64,000 bases of DNA, from contig CM029366.1 in the NCBI GenBank assembly GCA_017165825.1, forward strand, positions 23,472,342-23,536,341. The letters are read 5' to 3'. Shown in pieces: positions 61,696 through 64,000 of this stretch. The position numbers were made by a program, and so were the translations under genes. This DNA comes from Hepsetus odoe. Taxonomy: Eukaryota > Chordata > Actinopteri > Characiformes > Hepsetidae. How positions within the stretch are numbered: the first letter of the stretch is position 1; every line of letters begins with the position of its first letter. The notes under the pieces were generated by a model. It had not been told where the DNA came from. It worked only from the letters and a program-made list of their open reading frames with translations, and made no database searches.

Positions 61696-62475
61696 GGTGT
61701 GGGTATGGGTGTGGGCGTGTGTGCATGCATGTATGTTTCTTACCGTGGGCGTACAAGCGCAAGCATATATTGATGTGACAACAAAATGAGAAAATTTATG
61801 TCTAATTGTACGTCTAGACACTTTGGTCCCTTGCATGGGTTTGTTTGTGTGTGTGTGTGTGTTGCTGGAGAATGCTGTGTTTGTGTGCATTGCAGCAATG
61901 GTATACAGCCACCATGAATCTGCTGGGGACTTGGCTCACTGACCGAATGGACCAACAGCTCCATGTCTACCAACTCAAAATCCTCATCAGGATTGTAAAG
62001 GTACTGTGTAAAAAGGGAATGTCATTTTGATATATATACTAAAACTGAAATAACAGCCTAACCCAATGGACTTGCTTTTCATTGTTGATCAAACTGTAGA
62101 GTTACTGTAACTCTAAGTGCAGTAAGCAGGTCAAAACATCATAGTCCTGTTCTGTCTAGTTAACCTTTACGTTACAATGGATTGTCTTTTCTGGTATATT
62201 GGGTTAGTGCAAACTTAAAAGTCATCTCATGCTGTAAAACACTGATTTAATGTGACTGAGTGATTTCAGTAGAATTTGACTTCTCTTGCACTTTGTAGAA
62301 AAAATATCGAGACTTTAGGCTCCAAGGTGTTCTTGACTCAACATTGAACAGCAAGATGTACGACACGGTACGGAACCGACTCACCCTGGAAGAGGCTACA
62401 GCTTCCGTCCGAGAAGGCGGCATGCAAGGCATTTCCATGAAGGATAGCGATGAAGAGGATGAGGAGGATGATTAA
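5925..62475 (+). CDS. cadps: cadps (CAPS1), 3' part of the gene: 27 constitutive exons, N-terminus outside the window
   Basis: The product is the cytosolic/peripheral membrane protein that primes dense-core vesicles for Ca2+-triggered exocytosis, by binding PI(4,5)P2 and SNAREs. Twenty-seven exons with GT-AG junctions join in one frame to 1197 residues and a stop; mammalian CAPS1 is about 1350 residues, so the start codon and first 130-190 residues are upstream. Rough positions in this fragment: conserved N-terminal region 1-240, C2 domain 250-355, PH domain 379-485 ([19 protein letters not shown] motif), linker 486-615, MUN/MHD region 617-1105, acidic tail ending [10 protein letters not shown]. 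The tail and the ASIIDMG-like and [11 protein letters not shown] segments point to CAPS1 rather than CAPS2. Whether it is the teleost a or b duplicate is undetermined. Identification rests on remembered family sequence, not a search. Optional exons are listed separately and are not in the 1197 count. Confidence 0.96.
6490..6550. repeat. CA microsatellite
   Basis: CA run with two interruptions (TA, GAT). Confidence 0.97.
6890..7020 (+). mobile_element. LINE reverse-transcriptase fragment
   Basis: One frame gives [11 protein letters not shown], a stop, then [20 protein letters not shown], matching the HWLPV..RI.FK.L.L.YK...G.AP pattern at the end of non-LTR reverse transcriptases. Truncated at both sides and disrupted. 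Confidence 0.7.
7118..7330 (+). mobile_element. Diverged tRNA-derived SINE
   Basis: AAGTGGCCTAGTGGTAAGG resembles an A box, and GAGGTACCCTTGAGCAAGGT is shared with the other SINE copies. The B box is degraded. Confidence 0.75.
8425..8684 (-). mobile_element. tRNA-derived SINE, antisense to cadps
   Basis: The minus strand begins with the tRNA-like head (CTAGCGGTTAGGGCGTTAGC, then GGGGTTCAAACCCC) and ends with the TTGTCACTTTCACTTTC tail. Confidence 0.9.
8960..9292 (+). CDS. cadps: cadps exon 2 (111 codons)
   Basis: The longest exon in the window, phase 0 to 0, acceptor catag and donor gtgagg. Starts [13 protein letters not shown], includes the invariant [21 protein letters not shown] run and ends HQLLYQACQ. 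This is the most conserved N-terminal CAPS block and an unambiguous family marker. Confidence 0.98.
9370..9628. repeat. CACT tetranucleotide array
   Basis: About 260 bp of ACTC/CACT units with periodic ACTTAATC interruptions, starting about 80 bp after the exon 2 donor. Confidence 0.97.
10502..10580. repeat. CT-rich tract
   Basis: TCTC repeats with TATC interruptions. Confidence 0.95.
13674..13897 (-). mobile_element. tRNA-derived SINE, antisense
   Basis: Same family as 8425-8684; diverged tail, head near GGGCAGTGGTGGCTTAGTGG on the minus strand. Confidence 0.85.
14152..14188. repeat. CT microsatellite
   Basis: Nearly pure CT run. Confidence 0.95.
14955..15018. repeat. CT microsatellite
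   Basis: Pure CT run with flanking pyrimidine-rich sequence. Confidence 0.95.
16712..16943 (+). mobile_element. Solo LTR (222 bp) with 5-bp target duplication
   Basis: The element runs from TGTCATGG (16717) to GTGTTACA (16938), the TGT..ACA ends of an LTR retrotransposon. Both sides carry CATAC (16712-16716 and 16939-16943). Inside, TTCAATAAAG at 16867-16876 provides a polyadenylation-like signal. No internal retrotransposon sequence flanks it. Confidence 0.75.
18794..18874 (+). CDS. cadps: cadps exon 3 (27 codons)
   Basis: Phase 0 to 0, acceptor gtag, donor gtgagt. Encodes [20 protein letters not shown] and MADQIAR, which follows directly on NACQ/QACQ in CAPS proteins. Confidence 0.96.
19080..19313 (+). 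CDS. cadps: cadps exon 4 (78 codons), start of C2 domain
   Basis: Phase 0 to 0, acceptor acag, donor gtacaa. Runs from [20 protein letters not shown] through [20 protein letters not shown] to [12 protein letters not shown]. The HNTSIIDMG portion resembles CAPS1 rather than CAPS2. The last residues start the C2 beta-sandwich. The preceding intron (18875-19079) is only 205 bp and empty. Confidence 0.97.
19314..21124 (+). other. cadps: Intron 4
   Basis: About 1.8 kb of AT-rich sequence. No repeat family, RNA gene or conserved open frame was recognised. Confidence 0.8.
21125..21246 (+). CDS. cadps: cadps exon 5, C2 domain core
   Basis: Phase 0 in, phase 2 out (AC|A). Encodes [20 protein letters not shown] and [20 protein letters not shown]. 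The C2 fold of CAPS lacks the full set of Ca2+-binding aspartates known from synaptotagmin-type C2 domains, and none is evident in this segment. Confidence 0.97.
21601..21790. repeat. Polypurine tract
   Basis: GGGAAAGG and GAGAGA runs, interrupted near 21695-21735. Accounts for the charged open frame at 21534-21740. Confidence 0.85.
22860..23600 (+). mobile_element. Decayed Tc1-like transposon
   Basis: Several short blocks match the remembered Tc1 family consensus: CTCAGACCATGAGAAACAAA, GTGTGAGGATGCTTTTCAG and CCTAATTGAGCATCTCTGG (the DLNPIEHLW motif region). The transposase frame is broken throughout, with an in-frame stop in that motif. Confidence 0.8.
23606..23692. mobile_element. Short inverted-repeat element remnant
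   Basis: TACTGGGGTCC at the left and GAACCCCAGTA at the right enclose a stem-like centre (GTTACAACAGCGT and ACGCTGTAACG). Likely an internally deleted DNA transposon. Confidence 0.6.
24283..24305. repeat. CGCA tetranucleotide run
   Basis: Five CGCA units within a CA-rich stretch. Confidence 0.9.
24745..24905. repeat. CT-rich tract
   Basis: Interrupted CTCT and TTTC runs. Confidence 0.9.
25521..25632 (+). CDS. cadps: cadps exon 6, C2 domain
   Basis: Phase 2 in (completes the ACA codon), phase 0 out, acceptor acag, donor gtaagg. Encodes [20 protein letters not shown] and [17 protein letters not shown], the second half of the C2 domain. Confidence 0.97.
27085..27240. repeat. GA-rich tract
   Basis: AGAGAG runs mixed with other purines; the charged open frames here on both strands are an effect of this composition. 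Confidence 0.8.
27557..28104. repeat. Minisatellite, about 17 units of 30-33 bp, palindromic core
   Basis: Each unit carries TGAGGACCTCAA plus a spacer such as CACAAAACCCTACACTGC or GACAAAACACACCTACAGTG. The most complete units contain the perfect inverted repeat GTTGAGG-A-CCTCAAC. Units at the left are 30 bp, later ones 33 bp, and the right end is more diverged. Long open frames on both strands come from the 30/33-bp period and are not genes. Confidence 0.95.
28065..28103. repeat. Hairpin closing the minisatellite
   Basis: CACACATACAGTGCTGAGG, one base, then CCTCAACACTGTATGTGTG: arms of 19 bp with a single mismatch. Confidence 0.9.
28146..28375 (+). mobile_element. tRNA-derived SINE, sense
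   Basis: GGCAGCGGTGGCCTAGTGGT (A box) and GGGGTTCGAACCCC (B box), body with GAGGTACCCTTGAGCAAGG and an ATT-rich tail. A short piece of a second SINE tail (28108-28145) precedes it. Confidence 0.9.
28377..28514 (-). repeat. Interspersed repeat, copy B (inverted relative to 3546-3686)
   Basis: The minus strand reads CAGTTTCATTTGTGGAGGCC through TCTCTTAAGAATACTTTTTT, close to copy A over about 140 bp. It abuts the 3' tail of the SINE at 28146. Confidence 0.85.
28712..28851 (+). CDS. cadps: cadps exon 7, end of C2 and approach to PH
   Basis: Phase 0 in, phase 2 out (GG|G). Encodes [20 protein letters not shown] and later [17 protein letters not shown]. The residues before the PH domain read ACGY where I recall HSGY in mammals; this is a local substitution, not a break. 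Confidence 0.96.
28852..29394 (+). other. cadps: Intron 7
   Basis: About 540 bp of AT-rich sequence with no recognisable element. Confidence 0.8.
29395..29461 (+). CDS. cadps: cadps exon 8, PH domain strand 1
   Basis: Phase 2 in, phase 0 out, donor gtgagt. Encodes (G)[18 protein letters not shown] followed by VLVQ. The lysine/arginine-rich stretch is the expected phosphoinositide-binding face of the PH domain, which binds plasma-membrane PI(4,5)P2 in CAPS. Confidence 0.97.
29642..29750 (+). CDS. cadps: cadps exon 9, PH domain middle
   Basis: Phase 0 in, phase 1 out. Encodes [20 protein letters not shown] and [16 protein letters not shown]. The donor gtaaac runs straight into a CA repeat (29755-29812). 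The preceding intron is 180 bp. Confidence 0.97.
29751..30518 (+). other. cadps: Intron 9
   Basis: Begins with an interrupted CA repeat directly after the donor (29755-29812). The rest is AT-rich without recognisable content. Confidence 0.8.
29755..29812. repeat. CA microsatellite at exon 9 donor
   Basis: Interrupted CA run that begins four bases after the GT. Confidence 0.95.
30519..30731 (+). CDS. cadps: cadps exon 10, end of PH domain
   Basis: Phase 1 in, phase 1 out. Encodes [40 protein letters not shown] and then [20 protein letters not shown] and MDAPISQF. The conserved tryptophan of the terminal PH helix lies in RILWVQAM. The final T is completed either by exon 11 (tyrosine) or by the 12-nt microexon (serine). 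Confidence 0.97.
32905..33486. repeat. Long CT-rich tract
   Basis: About 580 bp of CTCT with TTTCTGT interruptions, ending about 210 bp before the 12-nt microexon. Generates serine/leucine-rich spurious open frames. Confidence 0.95.
33698..33709 (+). CDS. cadps: cadps optional 12-nt microexon (SGLK)
   Basis: CTGGACTTAAGG lies between a strong acceptor (accctgctgtcttctag) and a consensus donor (gtaagt). Exon 10 ends on T and exon 11 starts AT. Including the 12 nt therefore changes ISQF-Y-ADR to ISQF-SGLK-DADR without shifting frame. The CAPS2 paralogue, as I recall it, has LSGKDADR at this point, which supports a real coding segment. TGC occurs 13 nt before the exon, typical of SRRM4-dependent neural microexons. 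Transcript evidence is needed for usage. Confidence 0.85.
34216..34968. mobile_element. Tc1/mariner-type TIR element with TA duplication, carrying an internal SINE
   Basis: Left end TA-CAGTACTGTGCCAAAGTTT and right end AAAACTTTTGCACAGTACTG-TA are inverted copies extending about 85 bp inward (TAGGCA.GTGTGGAAAAAATG, CTGTAAACAAAGAATGCTTT). No transposase frame; nonautonomous. Confidence 0.85.
34531..34735. mobile_element. SINE-type insertion nested in the 34216 element
   Basis: Contains the widespread fish motif GGCATTTAGCAGACGCTCTT and ATCCAGAGCGACTTACA, a tRNA-like segment near the right end (GGGATTTGAACC) and ACCACTAGACCACCGCCCC. It interrupts the host element. Confidence 0.8.
35459..35515. 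repeat. TTTC tetranucleotide array
   Basis: Fourteen TTTC units ending in a T-run. Confidence 0.97.
37644..37780 (+). CDS. cadps: cadps exon 11, PH-MUN linker
   Basis: Phase 1 in, phase 0 out. Acceptor ttag, donor gtaagt. Encodes [38 protein letters not shown]. The acceptor context is weaker in pyrimidines than its neighbours. Confidence 0.96.
37895..38152 (-). mobile_element. tRNA-derived SINE, antisense
   Basis: Same family as 8425-8684; contains a G-run (38103-38118) within the body. Confidence 0.88.
38345..38939. mobile_element. TA-flanked TIR element (nonautonomous)
   Basis: Left end TA-CAGTGGTACCTTGGGTTAC, right end GTAACCCAAGGTACCACTG-TA: perfect 19-bp inverted ends, with further matching sequence inside (CATTGTAA / CTCGTAAGCC region). 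About 590 bp, no open transposase. Pogo/mariner type is likely from the TA duplication. Confidence 0.85.
38945..39174 (-). mobile_element. tRNA-derived SINE, antisense
   Basis: Head GGGCAGCAGTGGCCTATTGT and GGGTTCAAGTCCC on the minus strand. It lies a few bases past the TIR element. Confidence 0.85.
39421..39608 (+). CDS. cadps: cadps exon 12, linker before MUN
   Basis: Phase 0 in, phase 2 out (AG|). Encodes [40 protein letters not shown] and the invariant [14 protein letters not shown]. The split AG codon can be completed by exon 13 (arginine) or by the optional 105-nt exon (serine). Confidence 0.97.
39992..40096 (+). CDS. cadps: cadps candidate 105-nt cassette exon, polybasic
   Basis: Open for 35 codons in the only usable frame. 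Acceptor gatag, donor gtaaga; phase 2 in and 2 out, so it can be inserted between exons 12 and 13 without a frameshift. Inclusion replaces the split arginine after HVHGN with [16 protein letters not shown], then [20 protein letters not shown]. The KKESKKKR cluster makes it strongly basic and rich in Gly/Ser, like a disordered insert between the PH and MUN regions. I do not recall this segment from described CAPS1 isoforms with any certainty. The coding capacity, splice sites and phase fit are seen; usage is inferred. Confidence 0.72.
41046..41298 (-). mobile_element. tRNA-derived SINE, antisense
   Basis: Tail GTGAAAGTGAAAGTGACC at the left, head CAGCAGTGGCCTAGTGGGTA on the minus strand, B box GGGTTCGAATCCC. 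Confidence 0.9.
41395..42540 (+). mobile_element. Decayed Tc1-like transposon
   Basis: CCACAGTGAGAGCCATAATT, AAGTGGCCAGATGGAAGCTG, CCATGAGAAGCAAAATCTT and TGTGGAGGAAACCAAGCACT match the family consensus from memory. No intact transposase frame remains. Confidence 0.75.
42807..42908 (+). CDS. cadps: cadps exon 13, start of MUN region
   Basis: Phase 2 in, phase 2 out. Encodes [20 protein letters not shown] and [13 protein letters not shown]. The next intron is 135 bp and holds only T- and A-runs. Confidence 0.97.
43044..43107 (+). CDS. cadps: cadps exon 14
   Basis: Phase 2 in, phase 0 out. Encodes [21 protein letters not shown]. The donor gtaaaa is followed 31 nt later by a 127-nt TG repeat. 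Confidence 0.97.
43108..43363 (+). repeat. Intron 14 with long TG microsatellite (43139-43265)
   Basis: About half of this 256-bp intron is a nearly pure TG run interrupted by a few C and A bases. It also creates spurious Cys-Val and His-Thr open frames on the two strands. Confidence 0.95.
43364..43487 (+). CDS. cadps: cadps exon 15, MUN region
   Basis: Phase 0 in, phase 1 out. Encodes [20 protein letters not shown] and [21 protein letters not shown]. Its final G can join any of three downstream exons (45064, 46370 or 47941), all entered in the same phase. Confidence 0.97.
45064..45132 (+). CDS. cadps: cadps optional 69-nt exon ([14 protein letters not shown]...)
   Basis: Phase 1 in and out, acceptor tcttcag after a pyrimidine tract, donor gtgagt. 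Encodes (G)[17 protein letters not shown] and MDLTI. It matches the optional mammalian CAPS1 segment I remember as GKKREMYEHPVFCLASQVMD, so a conserved alternative exon is likely. TGCATG, the RBFOX site, lies at 45036-45041, just upstream of the acceptor. Confidence 0.9.
46370..46402 (+). CDS. cadps: cadps optional 33-nt exon ([11 protein letters not shown])
   Basis: Acceptor ttgtttctctctcaag is strong and the donor gtgaag acceptable. Phase 1 in and out, open through 11 codons: (C/G)TT GAG AAA TCT CTA AAG GAT CAA AGG GAT CCA G. Joined to exon 16 it reads [16 protein letters not shown], loosely like the mammalian ENQKDAENVGRL variant. Could be skipped or included with the 69-nt exon. Confidence 0.7.
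47941..48047 (+). CDS. cadps: cadps exon 16
   Basis: Phase 1 in, phase 0 out; acceptor ctccag, donor gtgagc. Encodes (E)[18 protein letters not shown] and [17 protein letters not shown]. The first codon depends on the upstream partner: GAG after exon 15 or the 33-nt exon, CAG after the 69-nt exon. Confidence 0.97.
48048..51131 (+). other. cadps: Intron 16 (3.1 kb)
   Basis: Contains the possible 9-nt microexon (49015-49023). A 127-codon open frame on the minus strand (49382-48999) has no recognisable similarity. Around 49040-49420 the base composition is richer in GC and unlike the rest of the intron, possibly old mobile DNA that I cannot name. Confidence 0.75.
49015..49023 (+). CDS. cadps: cadps possible 9-nt microexon (GKE)
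   Basis: GGAAAAGAG sits between gggcag and gtacgtga. Exons 16 and 17 both meet in phase 0, so inclusion would give HHAE-GKE-AFAWW. Mammalian CAPS1 has, from memory, a short optional insert ending DKGE at the same place. The acceptor lacks a long pyrimidine tract next to the AG, so this remains tentative. Confidence 0.35.
51132..51288 (+). CDS. cadps: cadps exon 17, MUN region
   Basis: Phase 0 in, phase 1 out; acceptor aacaag, donor gtaagc. Encodes [40 protein letters not shown] and [12 protein letters not shown]. The segment binds syntaxin/SNAREs in the CAPS/Munc13 family. Confidence 0.97.
51514..51655 (+). CDS. cadps: cadps exon 18, MHD1
   Basis: Phase 1 in, phase 2 out. Encodes [40 protein letters not shown] and ESWEPV. 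This is part of the Munc13-homology domain 1. The 225-bp intron before it is empty. Confidence 0.97.
51656..52764 (+). other. cadps: Intron 18
   Basis: About 1.1 kb of AT-rich sequence. No recognised repeat or alternative exon. Confidence 0.8.
52765..52926 (+). CDS. cadps: cadps exon 19, proline/asparagine-rich segment
   Basis: Phase 2 in, phase 2 out. Encodes [40 protein letters not shown] and WMAAIYDS. The [11 protein letters not shown] repeat is CAPS1-specific as far as I recall. The donor is a weak GA|gtgtgt; it was chosen because it restores DS-DNGSG with the next exon. Confidence 0.95.
53569..53809 (-). mobile_element. tRNA-derived SINE, antisense
   Basis: Same family; the whole tail-to-head order is present (AAGTGAAAGTGACAACCC to CCCTAACCACTAGGCCAC). 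Confidence 0.9.
55301..55377 (+). CDS. cadps: cadps candidate alternative or poison exon
   Basis: A GC-richer block in an AT-rich intron, with a strong acceptor (tcccatctatctccactcag) and donor gtgaga. As a 77-nt exon it would enter in phase 2 and reach an in-frame TGA after nine codons, truncating the protein. A second, weaker AG at 55316-55317 would give a 60-nt in-frame exon (55318-55377), reading [20 protein letters not shown] before a cysteine and NGSG. I know no described equivalent. It could also be an unrelated conserved non-coding piece. Confidence 0.4.
56051..56206 (+). CDS. cadps: cadps exon 20
   Basis: Phase 2 in, phase 2 out. Encodes [40 protein letters not shown] and [11 protein letters not shown]. 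Donor gtatgt runs into TG-rich sequence. The following 288-bp intron holds nothing else. Confidence 0.97.
56495..56642 (+). CDS. cadps: cadps exon 21
   Basis: Phase 2 in, phase 0 out. Encodes [20 protein letters not shown] and [20 protein letters not shown] with [10 protein letters not shown]. Acceptor tttag, donor gtaatg. Confidence 0.97.
56643..57325 (+). other. cadps: Intron 21
   Basis: About 680 bp, AT-rich. Mammals appear to have a short optional insert at this junction, but I found no convincing counterpart here. Confidence 0.75.
57326..57400 (+). CDS. cadps: cadps exon 22
   Basis: Phase 0 to 0. Encodes [25 protein letters not shown]; acceptor tttag, donor gtacat. Part of the C-terminal helical MUN region. 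Confidence 0.96.
57520..57603 (+). CDS. cadps: cadps exon 23
   Basis: Phase 0 to 0. Encodes [28 protein letters not shown]. Acceptor acag, donor gtgaga; short flanking introns of 119 and 84 bp. Confidence 0.96.
57688..57720 (+). CDS. cadps: cadps exon 24 (11 codons)
   Basis: Phase 0 to 0. Encodes [11 protein letters not shown], invariant in CAPS proteins. Flanked by tttttag and gtaagt. Confidence 0.96.
57817..57924 (+). CDS. cadps: cadps exon 25
   Basis: Phase 0 to 0. Encodes [36 protein letters not shown]. The open frame runs on past the donor gtaagt into the intron, which is read-through and not coding. Confidence 0.97.
58117..58210. repeat. Imperfect tandem repeat, 40-bp period
   Basis: TTTGTGCTCTGGTGTTGC, TTTGTGCTCTGATGTTGC and TTTGTGCTCAG start at 58117, 58157 and 58197. 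Confidence 0.8.
58556..58646. repeat. TG microsatellite
   Basis: TG run with a few interruptions; a second one lies at 58719-58792. Confidence 0.95.
58719..58792. repeat. TG microsatellite
   Basis: TG run with CG and TA interruptions. Confidence 0.95.
59571..59745. mobile_element. Possible short TIR element
   Basis: TGTGTCCAAAAG at the left and CTTTGGACACA at the right are near-inverted ends; no clear target duplication. Confidence 0.4.
60290..60347. repeat. TTCTA/TTCTG pentanucleotide array
   Basis: Three TTCTG units followed by eight TTCTA-type units. Confidence 0.95.
61640..61735. repeat. TG-rich microsatellite
   Basis: GTGTGT with CG, GG and TA interruptions, about 160 bp before the exon 26 acceptor. 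Confidence 0.92.
61896..62000 (+). CDS. cadps: cadps exon 26
   Basis: Phase 0 to 0. Encodes [35 protein letters not shown]. The TATMNLLG stretch differs from the NSSMNVIC I recall in mammals, while the following TWLTDRMD is kept. Confidence 0.96.
62299..62475 (+). CDS. cadps: cadps terminal exon with stop
   Basis: Phase 0 in. Encodes [40 protein letters not shown] and the tail [17 protein letters not shown], then TAA at 62473-62475. The acidic end is CAPS1-type; CAPS2 ends with a shorter glutamate run and glycine. The C-terminal region is the part linked to dense-core vesicle binding. The preceding 298-bp intron is empty. Confidence 0.98.
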   Translation, partial: KKYRDFRLQGVLDSTLNSKMYDTVRNRLTLEEATASVREGGMQGISMKDSDEEDEEDD

Positions 62476-63670
62476 AGCACTGACTCAAACAGTGCCCCAA
62501 GCCACCTAGCCGGACCCTTCCCCTCCTACCTGGATCCTACCCTATCCATTTTACCCTGCCCTTCCCCAAATTAACCTGGTAACAGAAGATGCATGTACCA
62601 ACTCTGATTACTCCAGTTAGCCACTCTAGGATCTCCCCATCAGCTCGAAATGCCCACAAACTGAGCTAAAGTCAAGAAAAATCTAGTAAACATACTGAGT
62701 AAAAAGAAACTTTAAAAGAGTTACAAGAACAAGGTCGATCATTTTAGTTGTATGATGATATAATAAGGAATTAAGAAAAAAAAACTAACAGATTTTTGGA
62801 CTGATTTATTTGGGAATTTCTTTCTGTGTGTTCCTAAGCAATATGGAGTACCATTTGTTTGACAATGTCGAGTGAGATTATTAGGTGTGTCCCTGTCCAA
62901 TGCGATAACATATATGGCGCTTCTTTGACGTACTCTTACATACATTAATGGTACATTGTCGTGAAGATGAGTGTATGGATCCTTTTCTTTGTCTTGTCTG
63001 TTTTTAAAGTGGATGCCAACTGCTTCAAAACTGAAACTGAACTTCTGTATTTAAGTTTAATGCTGTTAAACTGTAAATGTCCTCTGTGTCTGCACACTCT
63101 CATAAAAAATGTACCAACTTAATTTGATTTTATTTATTTGTGCTGAGGCTCTGTGACTCTTCTGAGGATTTTATGTTGTAACAAGGTGTCACCAACAAGG
63201 CGTTGTCTCACATTCATCTTAAAAGTAAAATGAATTGGTATTCTAGAAAGGCAATATCCTCTTAGCTCCATTTTGATATCTTATTGGAGACGTCTTTTAT
63301 TTAGATGTCAGAAATGACCACAAAATAATATATTTTTTTGTTTAACTTTTACAAAGGAAATTGTTTCTTGCTTTTCTTGCTTCTTTTTTATGTTCTATTA
63401 GAGACATTTTTTTTTCCTTTTTTTATTTCAGTAGCCAGAGATACGTGACATTTTTGGGGGGTCTCACTATTGTTTTGTATATATCAAGCTGTATATTGCA
63501 TTCTGAGCCATCGCTGCATGCCTGTGGATTCCACCTTCTCCAAAAGCCTTTTGTTTTTTTCTGTGTCAGTTCGCTGGTGGATTCATTCTTGCGTTTGCCT
63601 TATCAAAGCCAACAGTTGTTATATGCAAGAGCTGTGGCCTCTCAATAAAGATAACTGTACAAATACATCA
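62476..63670 (+). other. cadps: cadps 3' UTR
   Basis: About 1.2 kb between the stop codon and the polyadenylation signal. AT-rich, with T-runs near 63400-63430. No second coding region is seen. The exact cleavage site is estimated from the AATAAA position. Confidence 0.85.
63644..63649 (+). terminator. cadps: Polyadenylation signal AATAAA
   Basis: Canonical AATAAA, followed within about 20 bases by CA dinucleotides (near 63660-63670) suited for cleavage. It is the first well-placed signal after the stop. Confidence 0.8.
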
Positions 63671-63719
63671 ATTGCCTCGGACTGATTTAACTTACTTTCT
63701 CTTAAATGTTGTCTAACCA

Positions 63720-63905
63720 CTTATCGTGAGTGGAGTCACGGTTGGTGCCAATCCAAACACAGGGTGCATGTCTTTGGACTGCAGGTGGAAACTCATGCCG
63801 ACACTCCACACAGGAAAGACCTGGGCTGCCCCACCTGGGAATCAAACCCAGAACCTTCTGACTCTGAAGCAGCAGTGCTACCCACTGCACCAGCAAGCCA
63901 CCCTT
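63720..63905 (-). mobile_element. SINE-like tRNA-derived repeat downstream of cadps
   Basis: Reverse complement reads as a tRNA-like head (GGTGCAGTGGGTAGCACTGC, then GGGTTTGATTCCCA) followed by the widespread fish SINE body (TTTCCTGTGTGGAGT..., CAGTCCAAAGACATGCA). It is a different family from the cadps intronic SINEs. Confidence 0.75.
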
Positions 63906-64000
63906 GATTTAACTAAAGTTTTTTGCTCATGAATACAGTTAGTTTTGCAGTATTTGTATTTTTTTTTCTCAATTATGTTACAGACTGCTTAACTACTTCT

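Larger units (their letters stand above)
57925..61895 (+). other. cadps: Intron 25 (4 kb)
   Basis: Contains a 40-bp-period imperfect tandem repeat (58117-58210), two TG arrays (58556-58646, 58719-58792), a small TIR-bounded element (59571-59745), a TTCTA pentanucleotide array (60290-60347) and TG runs up to the acceptor (61640-61735, 61846-61862). Confidence 0.85.

Overview
This window is vertebrate nuclear DNA, most likely from a teleost fish. It is low in gene density and AT-rich, full of dinucleotide repeats, tRNA-derived SINEs with an 'AGTGG..GGTTCGAACC' head, and decayed Tc1/mariner copies. No bacterial operon structure is present and no intact second gene was found on either strand.

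Almost the whole window is one gene on the + strand: the 3' part of cadps (calcium-dependent secretion activator 1, CAPS1), the cytosolic priming factor for dense-core vesicle exocytosis. I could place 27 constitutive coding exons with GT-AG junctions and matching phases, from 5925 to the TAA at 62473-62475. Together they encode 1197 residues plus the stop. The start codon and roughly the first 130-190 residues lie upstream of the window. In order, the fragment holds the N-terminal CAPS region (5925-18874), the C2 domain (19080-28800), the PH domain (29395-30731), the linker (37644-39608), the MUN/MHD region (42807-57924) and an acidic C-terminal tail (62299-62475). The [13 protein letters not shown] tail and the near-complete match to remembered CAPS1 sequence favour cadps over cadps2. 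Which teleost duplicate (a or b) it is cannot be told.

Besides the constitutive exons there are six candidate optional exons. They are a 12-nt microexon (33698-33709), a 105-nt polybasic cassette (39992-40096), a 69-nt exon matching a known mammalian optional segment (45064-45132), a 33-nt exon (46370-46402), a possible 9-nt microexon (49015-49023), and a possible 77/60-nt exon (55301-55377). The first four keep the frame exactly. They fall in the PH-MUN linker and in the MUN region, so the gene seems built to vary there. These are the most interesting items in the window.

Region by region: 1-5924 is the intron upstream of the first visible exon. 5925-30731 carries exons 1-10, with long introns holding SINEs, a LINE fragment, a solo LTR, a Tc1 relic and a palindromic minisatellite. 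30732-43487 carries exons 11-15, the microexon, the polybasic cassette and several TIR elements. 43488-57924 carries exons 16-25 and the remaining optional exons. 57925-62475 holds the last two exons. 62476-63670 is the 3' UTR with a polyadenylation signal at 63644-63649. The last 330 bases contain a SINE-like repeat. I saw no wholly new biological system; the novelty candidates are splicing and repeat structures.
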